Shown here: in pieces, positions 16,892 through 26,288 of the stretch
Numbering within the stretch: position 1 is the first letter of the stretch
Layout: every line of letters begins with the position of its first letter
Assembly: GCF_003258295.1 (NCBI RefSeq)
Contig: NZ_QKYN01000023.1
Span: 1 to 64,000, forward strand
Origin: Streptacidiphilus pinicola
GTDB taxonomy: Bacteria > Actinomycetota > Actinomycetes > Streptomycetales > Streptomycetaceae
Length of the DNA: 64,000 nucleotides
Direction of reading: 5' to 3'
Position numbers and translations under genes: made by a program
Notes under the pieces: model-generated
Database searches by the model: none
Seen by the model: the letters and a program-made list of their open reading frames with translations, nothing else
Told to the model about the DNA's origin: nothing

Positions 16892-17089
16892 GGGCGGACC
16901 TCTCACTGTGCTGCTGCGCGGAATCTCGGAAAGCTGTGTCCCGACATAGAGCCTACGAGGCGCGGCGCGCCACCGGGCAGATGCGCGGGCGACGTACCCG
17001 GACGGGGTCTTGCCGAAGCGGTGTCGAAGGGGAGAGGCTGCCCACGGCGTACGCGGTTCCAGCAGCGGGCACCGGACGAGGAGTGATCC

Positions 17090-19114
17090 ATGGCACAGCG
17101 GCTGCGCCTTACGGGGCTGGCCTACGGCGGCGACTACAACCCGGAGCAGTGGCCGGAGGAGGTCTGGACCGAGGACGTGGCGCTGATGCGTCAGGCCGGC
17201 GTCAACCTGGTCAGCCTCGGCATCTTCTCGTGGGCCAGGCTGGAGCCGCGTCCGGGCGAGTTCGACTTCGGCTGGCTGGACCGAGTGATCGACAAGCTGC
17301 ACGCCGCCGATGTCTCGGTCGACCTGGCCACCCCCACCGCCTCGCCGCCCGCCTGGTTCCAGAAGGCCAACCCGCACGTCCGTCCGGTCACCGTGGACGG
17401 CCGGGAGCTCGGCTACGGGGCCCGGCAGACCTACTGCCCGAGCTCGCCCGAGTACGCCGCCGCCGCGGCCCGGATCACCCGCGAGCTCGCCGCCCGCTAC
17501 GCCGGCCATCCGGCCGTCGTGCTCTGGCACGTCCACAACGAGTACGGCTGCCACGTCTCGCGCTGCTACTGCGAGCGCTCCGCGGCCGCCTTCCGGGACT
17601 GGCTGCGCGACCGCTACAAGACCGTGGACGTGCTGAACGAGGCCTGGGGCACCTCCTTCTGGGGCCAGCGCTACGGCTCCTTCGACGAGATCGACGCGCC
17701 CCGGCAGGCGCCCACCGCCGTCAACCCGGCCCAGCAGCTGGACTTCCGCCGCTTCTCCTCGGACGCGCTGCTCGCCCTCTACAAGGCCGAGCGCGACATC
17801 ATCCGCGCCGCCGACCCGAACGTGCCCGTCACCACCAACTTCATGGCCGGGCTCTCCGACAACCTGGACTACTGGGCCTGGGCCCGCGAGGTGGACCTGG
17901 TCGCCACCGACCACTACCTCTCCGCGGAGCGCGCGGACAACCAGATCGGGCTGGCGCTCGCCGCCGACCTCACCCGCTCACTCGGCGGCGGCGCGCCGTG
18001 GCTGCTGATGGAACACTCCACCTCCGCCGTCAACTGGCAGCCGCGCAACATCGCCAAGCGGCCCGGCGAGATGGTCCGCAACAGCCTCGCCCACGTCGCC
18101 CGCGGCGCGGACGGCGTGATGTTCTTCCAGTGGCGCGCCTCGCGCGCCGGCGCGGAGAAGTACCACTCCGCGATGGTCCCGCACGCCGGGACGGCCACCC
18201 GGCTGTGGCGCGAGGTCGTCGGCCTCGGCGAACGGCTGCGCGAGCTGGAGCCGCTGCGCGGCAGCCGGGTCGCGGCGGACGTCGCGATCGTGTGGGAGTG
18301 GGAGTCGCGCTGGGCGCTGGAGCTGGAGTACCGGCCGAGCGTCGAGCTGGACTTCCGCGAGCGGATCGACGCCTACTACGAGCGGCTCTGGCGGGCCGGC
18401 GTCACCGTCGACTTCGTCCACCCCGGCGCCGACCTGAGCGGCTACCGCCTCGTCGTCGCGCCCTCGATGTACGTCACCCGCAACGCCTGGGCGGAGAACC
18501 TGCGCTCCTGGGTCCGCTCCGGCGGCACCCTGTTGACCAGCTACTTCACCGGCATCGTCGACGAGAACGACGCCGTCCACCCCGGCGGCTACCCCGGTGC
18601 GCTGCGCGACGTGCTGGGCGTGCGGACCGAGGAGTTCCTGCCGCTGCGTCACGGCGAGACCACCTCGCTCTCCGCGACGACCCGGATGGACATCGGCGCG
18701 GCCGCGTCCGGCACCGCGTCCCGCTGGGCCGAGGACCTGACCCTGGACGGGGCCGCCGCCGTGCTCCAGCACGCCGACGGCCCCGCGGCCGGGCGTCCGG
18801 CCGTGACCCGGCACGCCTTCGGCGAGGGCACCGCCTGGTACGTCGCCACCGCCCCCGACGCCGGCACCCTGGACGCGGTGCTGCGCGCCGCGCTCGCCGA
18901 CGCCGGTGTCCGCACCCCGTCGGGCGTCCCCGACGGGGTCGAACGCGTCCGCCGCACGGACGCCGGGGGGCGCGGCTGGGAGATCGTGATCAACCACACC
19001 GCGTCCGATGCGACCCTTCCCGGCCCGGAAGGTCCCGTTTCGGTACCCGCCGGAACGGTCACGGTGCTGGCCTCCGAGCCGCTGGAGTCGGTAAGTTCGC
19101 CGACGGACCAGTGA
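17090..19114 (+). CDS. Beta-galactosidase, glycoside hydrolase family 42
   Basis: This 674-residue enzyme has the GH42 N-terminal TIM barrel (GGDYNPEQWPEEVW at the start), the acid/base Glu151 in HVHNEYGCH and the likely nucleophile Glu308 in LLMEHSTS. A Cys-rich segment (CHVSRCYCE) matches the zinc-binding cysteines of some GH42 enzymes. The trimerisation domain (residues about 385-600) and a small C-terminal beta domain follow. There is no signal peptide, so it acts on imported galactosides in the cytoplasm. ATG 17090 has GAGGAG upstream. No sugar transporter is next to it; the only neighbour on that side is a two-component system. Confidence 0.95.
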   Translation: MAQRLRLTGLAYGGDYNPEQWPEEVWTEDVALMRQAGVNLVSLGIFSWARLEPRPGEFDFGWLDRVIDKLHAADVSVDLATPTASPPAWFQKANPHVRPVTVDGRELGYGARQTYCPSSPEYAAAAARITRELAARYAGHPAVVLWHVHNEYGCHVSRCYCERSAAAFRDWLRDRYKTVDVLNEAWGTSFWGQRYGSFDEIDAPRQAPTAVNPAQQLDFRRFSSDALLALYKAERDIIRAADPNVPVTTNFMAGLSDNLDYWAWAREVDLVATDHYLSAERADNQIGLALAADLTRSLGGGAPWLLMEHSTSAVNWQPRNIAKRPGEMVRNSLAHVARGADGVMFFQWRASRAGAEKYHSAMVPHAGTATRLWREVVGLGERLRELEPLRGSRVAADVAIVWEWESRWALELEYRPSVELDFRERIDAYYERLWRAGVTVDFVHPGADLSGYRLVVAPSMYVTRNAWAENLRSWVRSGGTLLTSYFTGIVDENDAVHPGGYPGALRDVLGVRTEEFLPLRHGETTSLSATTRMDIGAAASGTASRWAEDLTLDGAAAVLQHADGPAAGRPAVTRHAFGEGTAWYVATAPDAGTLDAVLRAALADAGVRTPSGVPDGVERVRRTDAGGRGWEIVINHTASDATLPGPEGPVSVPAGTVTVLASEPLESVSSPTDQ

Positions 19115-19158
19115 CCGGTCGGTGACCGGCGCGTGACCTGACGGACGGGGAGCACCGG

Positions 19159-19980
19159 GTGGGACAGCAGAGAGCGCTCGTGTTCGGGACGACGGCGGAG
19201 GCCTACGACGCGGCCCGGCCCGGATACTCGGATCTCCTGGTCGACACGGTTCTGGCGTACGCGGGCCCTGGTCTGCGGCGCGCGGTGGAGATCGGCGCGG
19301 GCACGGGCAAGGCCACCGTCGCGTTCGCCGGGCGCGGCGTGCCGGTGCTGGCCGTCGAACCGGACCCGCGGATGGCGGAGGTGCTGCGGCGCAACACCGC
19401 GGACGTGCCGCACGTCGAGGTCGAGGCGGGGCTGCTGTTCGAGCAGTGGCAGCCGGGCGGGCGGCGGTTCGAGCTCGTCTACGCCGCGCAGGCCTGGCAC
19501 TGGCTCGACCCGCACACCCGCCGGGACCGTGTCCACGACGTCCTCGCCCCCGGCGGCACGGTCGCGCTGTTCTGGAACTTCGCCCCCGTCGTCGACCCGG
19601 ACCTGCACCGCGCGCTCCAGGAGACCGACGAGGAGTTCGGCACCGGGCTGATGCGGCTCACCGAGCTGGCGGCCGACTACGCGGGCGAGATCGAGTCCAC
19701 CGTGGAGAACGGCTGGCCCGCCCGGGACTTCGCGGGCGACGCGCGCTTCACCGACCAGCGCTCGGTGCGCGTGCGCAACGGCCGCGTCCGGCAGGGCGTC
19801 GACGCCTGGCTCGCCCGGGTGGCGACCCAGTCCGGCGTGCAGATGCTGGAACCCGGACGCCGGGAGGCCTGCCTCGCCGCGCTGCGCGCCGCTCTCACCG
19901 CGCACGGTGACGGGTTCGACACCGAGTGGATCACCGACGTCTTCCTGGCCAGACGCGTCCCGGTGGAGGCGCTGGCATAG
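19159..19980 (+). CDS. Class I SAM-dependent methyltransferase
   Basis: This 273-residue methyltransferase has the AdoMet motif I region VEIGAGTGKAT near residue 43, the acidic motif II residue in LAVEPDPRM, and YAAQAWHWLDP, typical of the Methyltransf_11/25 group. The C-terminal half is helical. The substrate is not indicated. The GTG at 19159 has GGGGAG upstream and follows the beta-galactosidase stop by 44 bases, so read-through is possible. The next gene begins 40 bases after its stop. Confidence 0.88.
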   Translation: MGQQRALVFGTTAEAYDAARPGYSDLLVDTVLAYAGPGLRRAVEIGAGTGKATVAFAGRGVPVLAVEPDPRMAEVLRRNTADVPHVEVEAGLLFEQWQPGGRRFELVYAAQAWHWLDPHTRRDRVHDVLAPGGTVALFWNFAPVVDPDLHRALQETDEEFGTGLMRLTELAADYAGEIESTVENGWPARDFAGDARFTDQRSVRVRNGRVRQGVDAWLARVATQSGVQMLEPGRREACLAALRAALTAHGDGFDTEWITDVFLARRVPVEALA

Positions 19981-20020
19981 GGTGGACGGGTTTGCAGGCT
20001 GACGGGGTGGGACGCGGAGA

Positions 20021-21487
20021 GTGAGTACAACCGGGACGACGGTCGTCGCGCAGCGGCGCGTACGGCTGGTGACGGGGGAGCTCGGAAGTCCGGAGAGCCG
20101 GATACCGGCATGGGCGTACAGCTGGGGCACGGCGGCGGTCTTCGCCGTGCTCTACACCGTGCTGTCGGTGCGCCGTCACCAGCTGCAGCAGACGGCCGGC
20201 TACGACCTGGGCATCTTCGAGCAGGCCGTGCGCGCCTACGCCCACCTGCAGGCGCCGGTCACCCCGCTCAAGGGCCTCGGCTTCGACGTGCTGGGCGACC
20301 ACTTCAGCCCCGCGGTCGCGATCATCGCGCCGTTCTACCGGGTCTTCCCCAGCCCGGTGACGCTGCTGGTCGCGCAGAGCGTGCTGCTCTCGCTGGCGAT
20401 CGTGCCGCTCGCGGACTGGGCGCTGACCGCGCGTGGGCCGCGCACCGCGCTGGTGGTCGGCTTCGGCCTGGGCGCGTCCTGGGGCGTGGTGCAGGCGGCC
20501 GCGTTCGACTTCCACGAGGTGGCGCTGGCGGTGCCGCTGATCGCCTTCGCGGTACGGGCGCTCGGCGAGGATCGGTGGCGGGCGGCGGCGCTGTGGTCGC
20601 TGCCGCTACTGCTGGTCAAGGAGGACCAGGGCCTGACGGTGGCCGCCGTCGGCGTCTACATCGCGCTGCGCGGGCCGCGTCGCCTCGGCCTCTGGCTCAC
20701 CGCGGCGGGCGCGCTCGGCACCTGCGCGGAGGTGCTGCTGGTCCTCCCGGCCGTCAACGTCCATGGCGGGTTCGACTACTGGCAGCAGATCACCGGCGGT
20801 GGCACGGCCACCACCGGCGGCGTGACCGCGGCGGGCGGCGGCGGCTCGCTCATCGGCCTGCTGCTGCACCTGCCCTGGCCGGGCGTCAAATGGCTGACGC
20901 TGCTGATGCTGCTGGCCCCCACCGCCTTCTACGCGCTGCGCTCGCCGCTGACGCTGCTGTGCGCGCCGACCCTGCTGTGGCGCTTCGCCTCCGGCAACTC
21001 GCACTACTGGGGCGTCGCCTACCACTACAGCGCGGTGCTGATGCCGATCGTCTTCGGCGGCTTCGTCCACGCGCTCACCCGCGGCGGCCTCTCCTGGCGC
21101 CGCGGCCGCGCCGCGCTCGCGGCGAGCGCCGCCTTCACGCTGGCGACCCTGCCGTTCTTCCCGATGCGCGAACTGGCGCTACCGACCCAGTGGATCACCC
21201 CCGCCCACGTCGAGACGGCGGACGCGATCCTCGGCGAGATCCCCGCCGGGGTGAAGGTCGCGGCCAGCAACCGCCTGGCCGCCCAACTGGTGCACCGCGA
21301 CACGGTCACCCTGGTCTGCATGCGCGACGCGTCCGCCGACGCGGACTTCGTCGTCGTCGACGCCTCCGACTCCAAGGCCATCGCGCCCTGCTCCGCGGAC
21401 ACCGCCGTCGCGGAGCTCACCCGGTTCGAGTCCCGCGGCTACACCCTGGTCGCCCAGAGCGACGGCGTCACCCTGCTGCGACGCTGA
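20021..21487 (+). CDS. DUF2079 polytopic membrane protein
   Basis: This 488-residue protein has about 9-10 membrane helices and a soluble C-terminus. It matches the DUF2079 layout: after the first helix comes QTAGYDLGIFEQAVRAYAHL, then GDHFSPAVAIIAPFYR, and in the middle FDFHEVALAVPL and LLVKEDQGLT. DUF2079 proteins look like GT-C-type glycosyltransferases, but no reaction is proven. The C-terminal domain (about 395-488) has VKVAASNRLAAQLVHRD and a VTLLRR end. The GTG start is preceded only by a weak purine run. Confidence 0.85.
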   Translation: MSTTGTTVVAQRRVRLVTGELGSPESRIPAWAYSWGTAAVFAVLYTVLSVRRHQLQQTAGYDLGIFEQAVRAYAHLQAPVTPLKGLGFDVLGDHFSPAVAIIAPFYRVFPSPVTLLVAQSVLLSLAIVPLADWALTARGPRTALVVGFGLGASWGVVQAAAFDFHEVALAVPLIAFAVRALGEDRWRAAALWSLPLLLVKEDQGLTVAAVGVYIALRGPRRLGLWLTAAGALGTCAEVLLVLPAVNVHGGFDYWQQITGGGTATTGGVTAAGGGGSLIGLLLHLPWPGVKWLTLLMLLAPTAFYALRSPLTLLCAPTLLWRFASGNSHYWGVAYHYSAVLMPIVFGGFVHALTRGGLSWRRGRAALAASAAFTLATLPFFPMRELALPTQWITPAHVETADAILGEIPAGVKVAASNRLAAQLVHRDTVTLVCMRDASADADFVVVDASDSKAIAPCSADTAVAELTRFESRGYTLVAQSDGVTLLRR

Positions 21488-21539
21488 CGACGCGAATAAG
21501 GGCGCGCCCGGAGCGGGGTGGGCGACTTAGGGTGGCCCC

Positions 21540-22061
21540 ATGTCTGATCACGTGAAGCTGCGCCCGTTCGTCGCCAAGGATCTCGACCTGCTGGAGCAGC
21601 TCTTCGAGGACCCGGTGGAGGCCGGGGAGTTCGGCTTCTTCGGCCACCGCAACCCCGGCGCGCTGCGCCGGCAGTGGGCCGAGCAGGGCTTCCTCTCCCC
21701 GCAGGGCGGCCGGCTGGCCGTCGTCGGGGAGGACGACCGGTTGGTGGGCGAGGTGCAGTGGCGGGAGGTCTTCCAGGGCCCCGCGTCGCCGTGCTGGAAC
21801 ATCGGCATCGGTCTGCTGACCGCTGAACGGGGGAGGGGTTACGGCACGCGCGCCCAGCGACTGCTCGCGGAGTACCTGTTCGCGCACACCCGGGTGAACC
21901 GGATCGAGGCGAGCACGGAGATCATCAACATCGCCGAGCAGCGCGCGCTGGAGCGCGCCGGCTTCACCCGCGAGGGCGTCATCCGCGGCGGCTGCTTCCG
22001 CGCCGGGGTGTGGCGCGACATGGTGCTGTACTCGATTCTGCGCGCCGAGGTCATGGCGTAG
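21540..22061 (+). CDS. GNAT-family N-acetyltransferase (RimJ/RimL-like)
   Basis: This 173-residue acetyltransferase begins with KLRPFVAKDLDLL, has the acetyl-CoA loop ERGRGYGTRAQRLL, and ends with ALERAGFTREGVIRGGCFRAGVWRDMVLYS, the common RimJ/RimL-like pattern. It transfers an acetyl group from acetyl-CoA to an amine; the substrate is not shown. The ATG is preceded by a short purine stretch. Its 3' end runs directly into an intergenic repeat that separates it from a convergent helicase gene. Confidence 0.9.
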   Translation: MSDHVKLRPFVAKDLDLLEQLFEDPVEAGEFGFFGHRNPGALRRQWAEQGFLSPQGGRLAVVGEDDRLVGEVQWREVFQGPASPCWNIGIGLLTAERGRGYGTRAQRLLAEYLFAHTRVNRIEASTEIINIAEQRALERAGFTREGVIRGGCFRAGVWRDMVLYSILRAEVMA

Positions 22062-22067
22062 CCATGC

Positions 22068-22196
22068 AGGGGCGCGGGGAACTGCGCGACAAGCCACCCA
22101 GCGAGGTAGTGCCCCGAGCGCGCAGGGCCATCCGCTCATCAGTGGCTGCTCGCGCCCACGCGGCGGAGCCGCCTATCGGCAGAGCCCCGCGCCCCT
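22068..22196. repeat. Composite dispersed repeat, module A plus inverted module B
   Basis: The left end (22068-22099) is the module A arm, starting AGGGGCGCGGGGAACTGCGC and ending CAAGCCACCC. The right end (22149-22196) is module B in reverse, ending CCCCGCGCCCCT. The two outer ends (AGGGGCGCGGGG and CCCCGCGCCCCT) are perfect 12-base inverted repeats. GGCGGAGCCGCC makes an extra small hairpin near the right end. It fills the spacer between two convergent genes and may act as a bidirectional terminator. Confidence 0.65.
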
Positions 22197-22201
22197 GGGG
22201 G

Positions 22202-24718
22202 TTACCCGAGGCGGTCGACGCCCGTCACGCGCAGGACCGCGCGGCCCTCCTCGTCGGAGGAGGTGAGGTCGACCTCGGCGCTGATGCCCCAGTCGTGGTC
22301 GCCTGCCGGGTCGTCGAAGATCTGGCGGACGAGCCACGCGCCCTGGACCGTCTCCTCGTCGATGATGAGCATCTTCGGGCCGCGGGCGTCGGGGCCGGTG
22401 TAGAGGTCGTCGTGCTCGTCCCAGTACGCGTCCATCGCGTCCGCCCAGCGGTCGGCGTCCCAGCCGCCGTCCTCGGCGTCCAGCTCGGCGAGGGCGTCCC
22501 AGTTCTCCAGTGCGCACAGCTCCGCGCGGCGGAACATCGCGTTGCGGACCAGCACTCGGAAGGCGCGCTTGTTGGCGGTGACCGGCGCGGTCCTCTCCTC
22601 CAGCGACTCCTCCAACTCCTCCTCGTCCTCCGGATTCGCCAGCTGCTCCCACTCGTCCAGCAGCGAGGAGTCGACCTGGCGGACCAGCTCGCCCAGCCAG
22701 GAGATCAGGTCGCGCAGGTCCTCGGACTTGAGGTGGTCCGGCACCGTGTGCTCGACCGCCTTGTACGCGGAGGCGAGGTAGCGCAGCACCAGGCCCTCGG
22801 TGCGCGGGAGTTCGTAGAAGCCGACGTAGTCGGTGAAGGTCATCGCGCGCTCGTAGAGGTCGCGGGCGACGGTCTTCGGGCGCAGCGGGTGGTCGCTGAT
22901 CCACGGGTGCGAGCGGCGGTAGACCTCGTACGCGTGCTCCAGCAGCTCAACGAGCGGCTTGGGGTAGGAGATCTCCTGGAGCCGCTCCATCCGCTCCTCG
23001 TACTCGATCCCGTCGCGCTTCATCTCGGCGACGGCCTCGCCGCGCGCCTTGTTCTCCTGCGCGTGCAGGATCTGGCGCGGGTCGTCCAGCGTCGACTCGA
23101 CGACCGACAGCACGTCCAGCGCGTACGACGGCGACGCCGGGTCCAGCAGCTCGAACGCGGCCAGCGCGAACGTGGACAGCGGCTGGGTGAGCGAGAAGTC
23201 GTCCTGCAGGTCCACCGTCAGACGGACGATGCGGCCGGTCTCGTCCGGGTGCGGCAGTCGCTCGACGACGCCGCCCGCCTCCAGCGAGCGGTAGATGGCG
23301 ATGGCCTCGCGAATGTGGCGGCGACGGGTCTTCGGGTCGTCGTCGTTGTCGGTGAGCAGGTGTCGCATCGCCTCGAAGGCGTTGCCGGGGCGGTTGATGA
23401 CGGAGAGCAGCATCAGGTGGCTCACCTTGAAGCGGGAGACCAGCGGTTCCGGTGCCGCGTCGATGAGCTTGGTGAAGGTCTCCTCGCCCCAGGAGACGAA
23501 GCCCTCGGGCGCCTTCTTCCGCACCACCTTGCGCTTCTTCTTCGGGTCGTCGCCCGCCTTGGCCACGGCCCGCTCGTTCTCGATGACGTGCTCCGGCGCC
23601 TGCGCGACGACCGTGCCGACGGTGTCGAAGCCGGCGCGGCCCGCGCGGCCGGCGATCTGGTGGAACTCGCGGGCGCGCAGCATCCGTACCCGCTGGCCGT
23701 CGTACTTGCTGAGCGCGGTGAACAGCACGGTGCGGATCGGCACGTTGACGCCGACGCCGAGGGTGTCGGTGCCGCAGATGACCTTGAGCAGGCCGGCCTG
23801 CGCCAGCCGCTCCACCAGGCGGCGGTACTTGGGCAGCATGCCCGCGTGGTGGATGCCGATGCCGTGGCGGACGAAGCGCGACAGGTTGCGCCCGAACTTG
23901 GTGGTGAAGCGGAAGTTGCCGATCAGCGCGGCGATCGCGTCCTTCTCGGCCTTGGTGCACATGTTGATGCTCATCAGCGCCTGCGCCCGCTCCACGGCCT
24001 GCGCCTGGGTGAAGTGCACGACGTAGACCGGCGCCTGACCCGCCTTCAGCAGGTCCTCCAGCGTGTCGTGGATGGGCGTGCGCTGGTACTCGTAGAAGAG
24101 CGGGACCGGGCGCGTCGCCGAGGAGACCGTCGTCGTGTCGCGGCCGGTGCGGCGCTTCAGGTCCGCCTCGAACCGGCGCACGTCGCCGAGCGTCGCCGAC
24201 ATCAGCAGGAACTGCGCCTGCGGCAGCTCGATCAGCGGCACCTGCCAGGCCCAGCCGCGGTCCGGCTCGGCGTAGAAGTGGAACTCGTCCATGACCACCT
24301 GGCCGACGTCCGCCTGCGCGCCGTCGCGCAGCGCGATCGAGGCGAGCACCTCGGCGGTGCAGCAGACGATCGGCGCGGTCGGGTTGACGGAGGCGTCGCC
24401 GGTCATCATGCCGACCTTCTCGGTGCCGAACATCTTCACCAGGTCGAAGAACTTCTCCGACACCAGCGCCTTGATCGGCGCGGTGTAGAAGGTCCGCTGC
24501 CCGTTCGCCAGCGCGGAGAAGTGCGCGCCCGCCGCGACCAGGCTCTTTCCGGAGCCGGTCGGGGTGTTCAGGATGACGTTGTTGCCCGAGACGATCTCGA
24601 TCAGCGCCTCTTCCTGGGCTGGATAGAGGGTGATCCCGCGCTCCTCCGTCCAGCCGGCGAAGGCCGTGAAGAGCTCGTCGGGCTGCGGACTGGCGGGGAT
24701 GAGATCAGTCAGGGTCAC
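22202..24718 (-). CDS. DEAD/DEAH-box helicase with DUF3516-type C-terminus
   Basis: This 838-residue SF2 helicase has Walker A TPTGSGKS near residue 55, YTAPIKALVSEKF (motif Ia), the DExH box VMDEFHFY, LMSATLG (motif III), GTDTLGVGVNVP (motif V) and QIAGRAGRAG (motif VI). A basic insert KKKRKVVRKK follows. The C-terminal third (from about 560) is a helical domain with acidic stretches (ANPEDEEELEESLEE) and matches the actinobacterial helicases with DUF3516. It probably unwinds RNA or DNA; the biological role is undefined. Its start overlaps the upstream GNAT gene by 14 bases. Confidence 0.92.
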   Translation of the reverse strand: MTLTDLIPASPQPDELFTAFAGWTEERGITLYPAQEEALIEIVSGNNVILNTPTGSGKSLVAAGAHFSALANGQRTFYTAPIKALVSEKFFDLVKMFGTEKVGMMTGDASVNPTAPIVCCTAEVLASIALRDGAQADVGQVVMDEFHFYAEPDRGWAWQVPLIELPQAQFLLMSATLGDVRRFEADLKRRTGRDTTTVSSATRPVPLFYEYQRTPIHDTLEDLLKAGQAPVYVVHFTQAQAVERAQALMSINMCTKAEKDAIAALIGNFRFTTKFGRNLSRFVRHGIGIHHAGMLPKYRRLVERLAQAGLLKVICGTDTLGVGVNVPIRTVLFTALSKYDGQRVRMLRAREFHQIAGRAGRAGFDTVGTVVAQAPEHVIENERAVAKAGDDPKKKRKVVRKKAPEGFVSWGEETFTKLIDAAPEPLVSRFKVSHLMLLSVINRPGNAFEAMRHLLTDNDDDPKTRRRHIREAIAIYRSLEAGGVVERLPHPDETGRIVRLTVDLQDDFSLTQPLSTFALAAFELLDPASPSYALDVLSVVESTLDDPRQILHAQENKARGEAVAEMKRDGIEYEERMERLQEISYPKPLVELLEHAYEVYRRSHPWISDHPLRPKTVARDLYERAMTFTDYVGFYELPRTEGLVLRYLASAYKAVEHTVPDHLKSEDLRDLISWLGELVRQVDSSLLDEWEQLANPEDEEELEESLEERTAPVTANKRAFRVLVRNAMFRRAELCALENWDALAELDAEDGGWDADRWADAMDAYWDEHDDLYTGPDARGPKMLIIDEETVQGAWLVRQIFDDPAGDHDWGISAEVDLTSSDEEGRAVLRVTGVDRLG

Positions 24719-25283
24719 CGGACCATTCTGCCTGGTCCCCCTCCCGGTCCGGAGCGCACCCGTCCGGCCGCCGCTCCCAGCGGAGCTCGCCGTCCTGCCA
24801 CTGGTCGGTGGGCGTGAGGCCGACCGCGGCCGCGACGGCGGCGGACGCGGCGTGGTCGGGGTGGATGTGGGCGACGACCGTGGCCACCTGGTGGGCCCGG
24901 AGCCAGGCGACCAGGCCCCGGGCCGCCTCGGTGGCGATGCCGTGCCCCTGCCAGGCGGTGCCCACCACCCAGGCGACCTCCGCGGTGGCTCCGGCGCCCG
25001 GGCCGCCGTCGGTCGTGATCGTCGCCTGGACCGTGCCGGTGAGTTCGTCGGTACCGCGCAGCCGGACGACCCAGTTGCACCAGGACTGCGCGGGGTCGGG
25101 CGAGCCGGCGACCCAGCGTGCGTACCGTGCGCGCAGCGCCTCGGCGGTCTCCGGTACGCCGCCGGTGAAGGTGTGCAGACCGGGATCGGCGAGCACCACC
25201 GCCATCTCGTCGGCGTGTTCGACGCGCAGCGGCAGCAGGGTCAGCCGGTCGGTGCGGATCGGCTCGGGCTGGACGGTGGTCAC
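24705..25283 (-). CDS. GNAT-family N-acetyltransferase
   Basis: This 192-residue protein starts with IRTDRLTLLPLRVEHADEM, the standard RimJ-type opening. It has VAWVVGTAWQGHGIATEAARGLVAWL as the acetyl-CoA binding loop (WQGHGIA replaces the usual QGxGxA), and a HPDHAASAAVAAAVGLTPT segment. The last 20 residues are charged and non-conserved. The GTG at 25283 is followed by TAGG-free sequence, so its start rests on the homology pattern. It overlaps the helicase start and is probably in the same operon, a coupling that may be incidental. Confidence 0.88.
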   Translation of the reverse strand: MTTVQPEPIRTDRLTLLPLRVEHADEMAVVLADPGLHTFTGGVPETAEALRARYARWVAGSPDPAQSWCNWVVRLRGTDELTGTVQATITTDGGPGAGATAEVAWVVGTAWQGHGIATEAARGLVAWLRAHQVATVVAHIHPDHAASAAVAAAVGLTPTDQWQDGELRWERRPDGCAPDREGDQAEWSGDPD

Positions 25284-25336
25284 GTGGCCTCCTGACGGAA
25301 CGTGGCACGATCATGCCGCGTCCGCCGGACGGGACG

Positions 25337-26122
25337 TCAGGGATGCGAGTCCGGCGCGTCCGGTGGCCGCACCATGCCCGTCCGGACCCGGCGGCCGCCG
25401 TCGACGAGCAGGTCCGCGCCGGTCACCCAGGACGCCTCGGCCGAGAGCAGCCAGACCACCGCGCGGGCGACGTCCTCGGGCTCGCCCAGCCGCCGCAGCG
25501 GCGTCCCGGCCGCGAGCCCGGCCTCGTCGCGCTCCCACCAGAAGCGCGCCAGCTCGGTGCGGACCAGCCCCGGTGAGACCGCGTTGACCCGGACCCGCGG
25601 CGCGAGCTCGGCGGCCAGATGCCGGGTCAGCTGCAGCAGCGCGGCCTTGCTCGTCTCGTAGGCGGCCAGCCCTGGACCGGTGCCGTGCACGCCCTCCGTC
25701 ACCACCGTGACGACGGAGCCGCCGTGCTCGCGCATCCACCCCTCCCAGGCCGCCCGCACCAGCGCCAGCGGGCCGTGGACGTTGACCGCGAAGGTGTCCT
25801 TCCACGCCGCCGGGTCGCCGGTGACGGCCGGGCCGGGCGGCTGGTTGGCGCCCGCGTTGCAGACGACGTGGTCCAGCCGTCCGAAGGTCTCCAGCGCCAG
25901 CCCCGCCCAGCGCCGCACGTCCACCTCGTCGCCCGCGTCCCCGGCCGCGGCGACCAGCCGGCCGGGTGCCGGGCCGAGCGAGGTCAGCGCCTGCTCCAGC
26001 CCCTCCTTGCCACGCGCGCCGATCAGCACCGAAGCCCCGGCGGCCAGCAGCTCCCGCGCCACCGCGAGCCCGATCCCGCGCGAGCCGCCGGTGACCACCG
26101 CGGCCGTCCCCTCCATCCGCAT
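25337..26122 (-). CDS. SDR family oxidoreductase with Thr in place of the catalytic Ser
   Basis: This 261-residue SDR has TGGSRGIG, CNAGANQ and YETSKAAL (the YxxxK pair). Counting 13 residues back from the catalytic Tyr, the position that is normally Ser is Thr (VVTVVTEGVHG). The C-terminus is WVTGADLLVDGG followed by a short basic tail. The start is the ATG at 26122, with a second at 26116. The substrate is unknown. It is divergent from a cytochrome P450 gene, sharing a spacer of about 165 bases, so joint control is possible. Confidence 0.88.
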   Translation of the reverse strand: MRMEGTAAVVTGGSRGIGLAVARELLAAGASVLIGARGKEGLEQALTSLGPAPGRLVAAAGDAGDEVDVRRWAGLALETFGRLDHVVCNAGANQPPGPAVTGDPAAWKDTFAVNVHGPLALVRAAWEGWMREHGGSVVTVVTEGVHGTGPGLAAYETSKAALLQLTRHLAAELAPRVRVNAVSPGLVRTELARFWWERDEAGLAAGTPLRRLGEPEDVARAVVWLLSAEASWVTGADLLVDGGRRVRTGMVRPPDAPDSHP

Positions 26123-26288
26123 GGGCGGAATCGTCCGCCCGCGCAGCGGCGCAGTCCAGAGGTGTGCAGCACAACTGTTCACGAGCGTGACTGTTTGTTG
26201 ACAGTTCGTTAGCGGAAGAATGGTTCGTAGCCGATCACCACAGACCGGCCGGCCCAGGGGAGGGCCGGGGGGAGAGGGGAACCGCCGA

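Noticed and set aside
22010-24817. A 935-codon open frame on the plus strand opposite the helicase gene
   Set aside because: The minus strand encodes a complete DExH helicase with all motifs. The plus frame has low complexity (Arg, Val, Asp, Gly) and runs through a repeat element.
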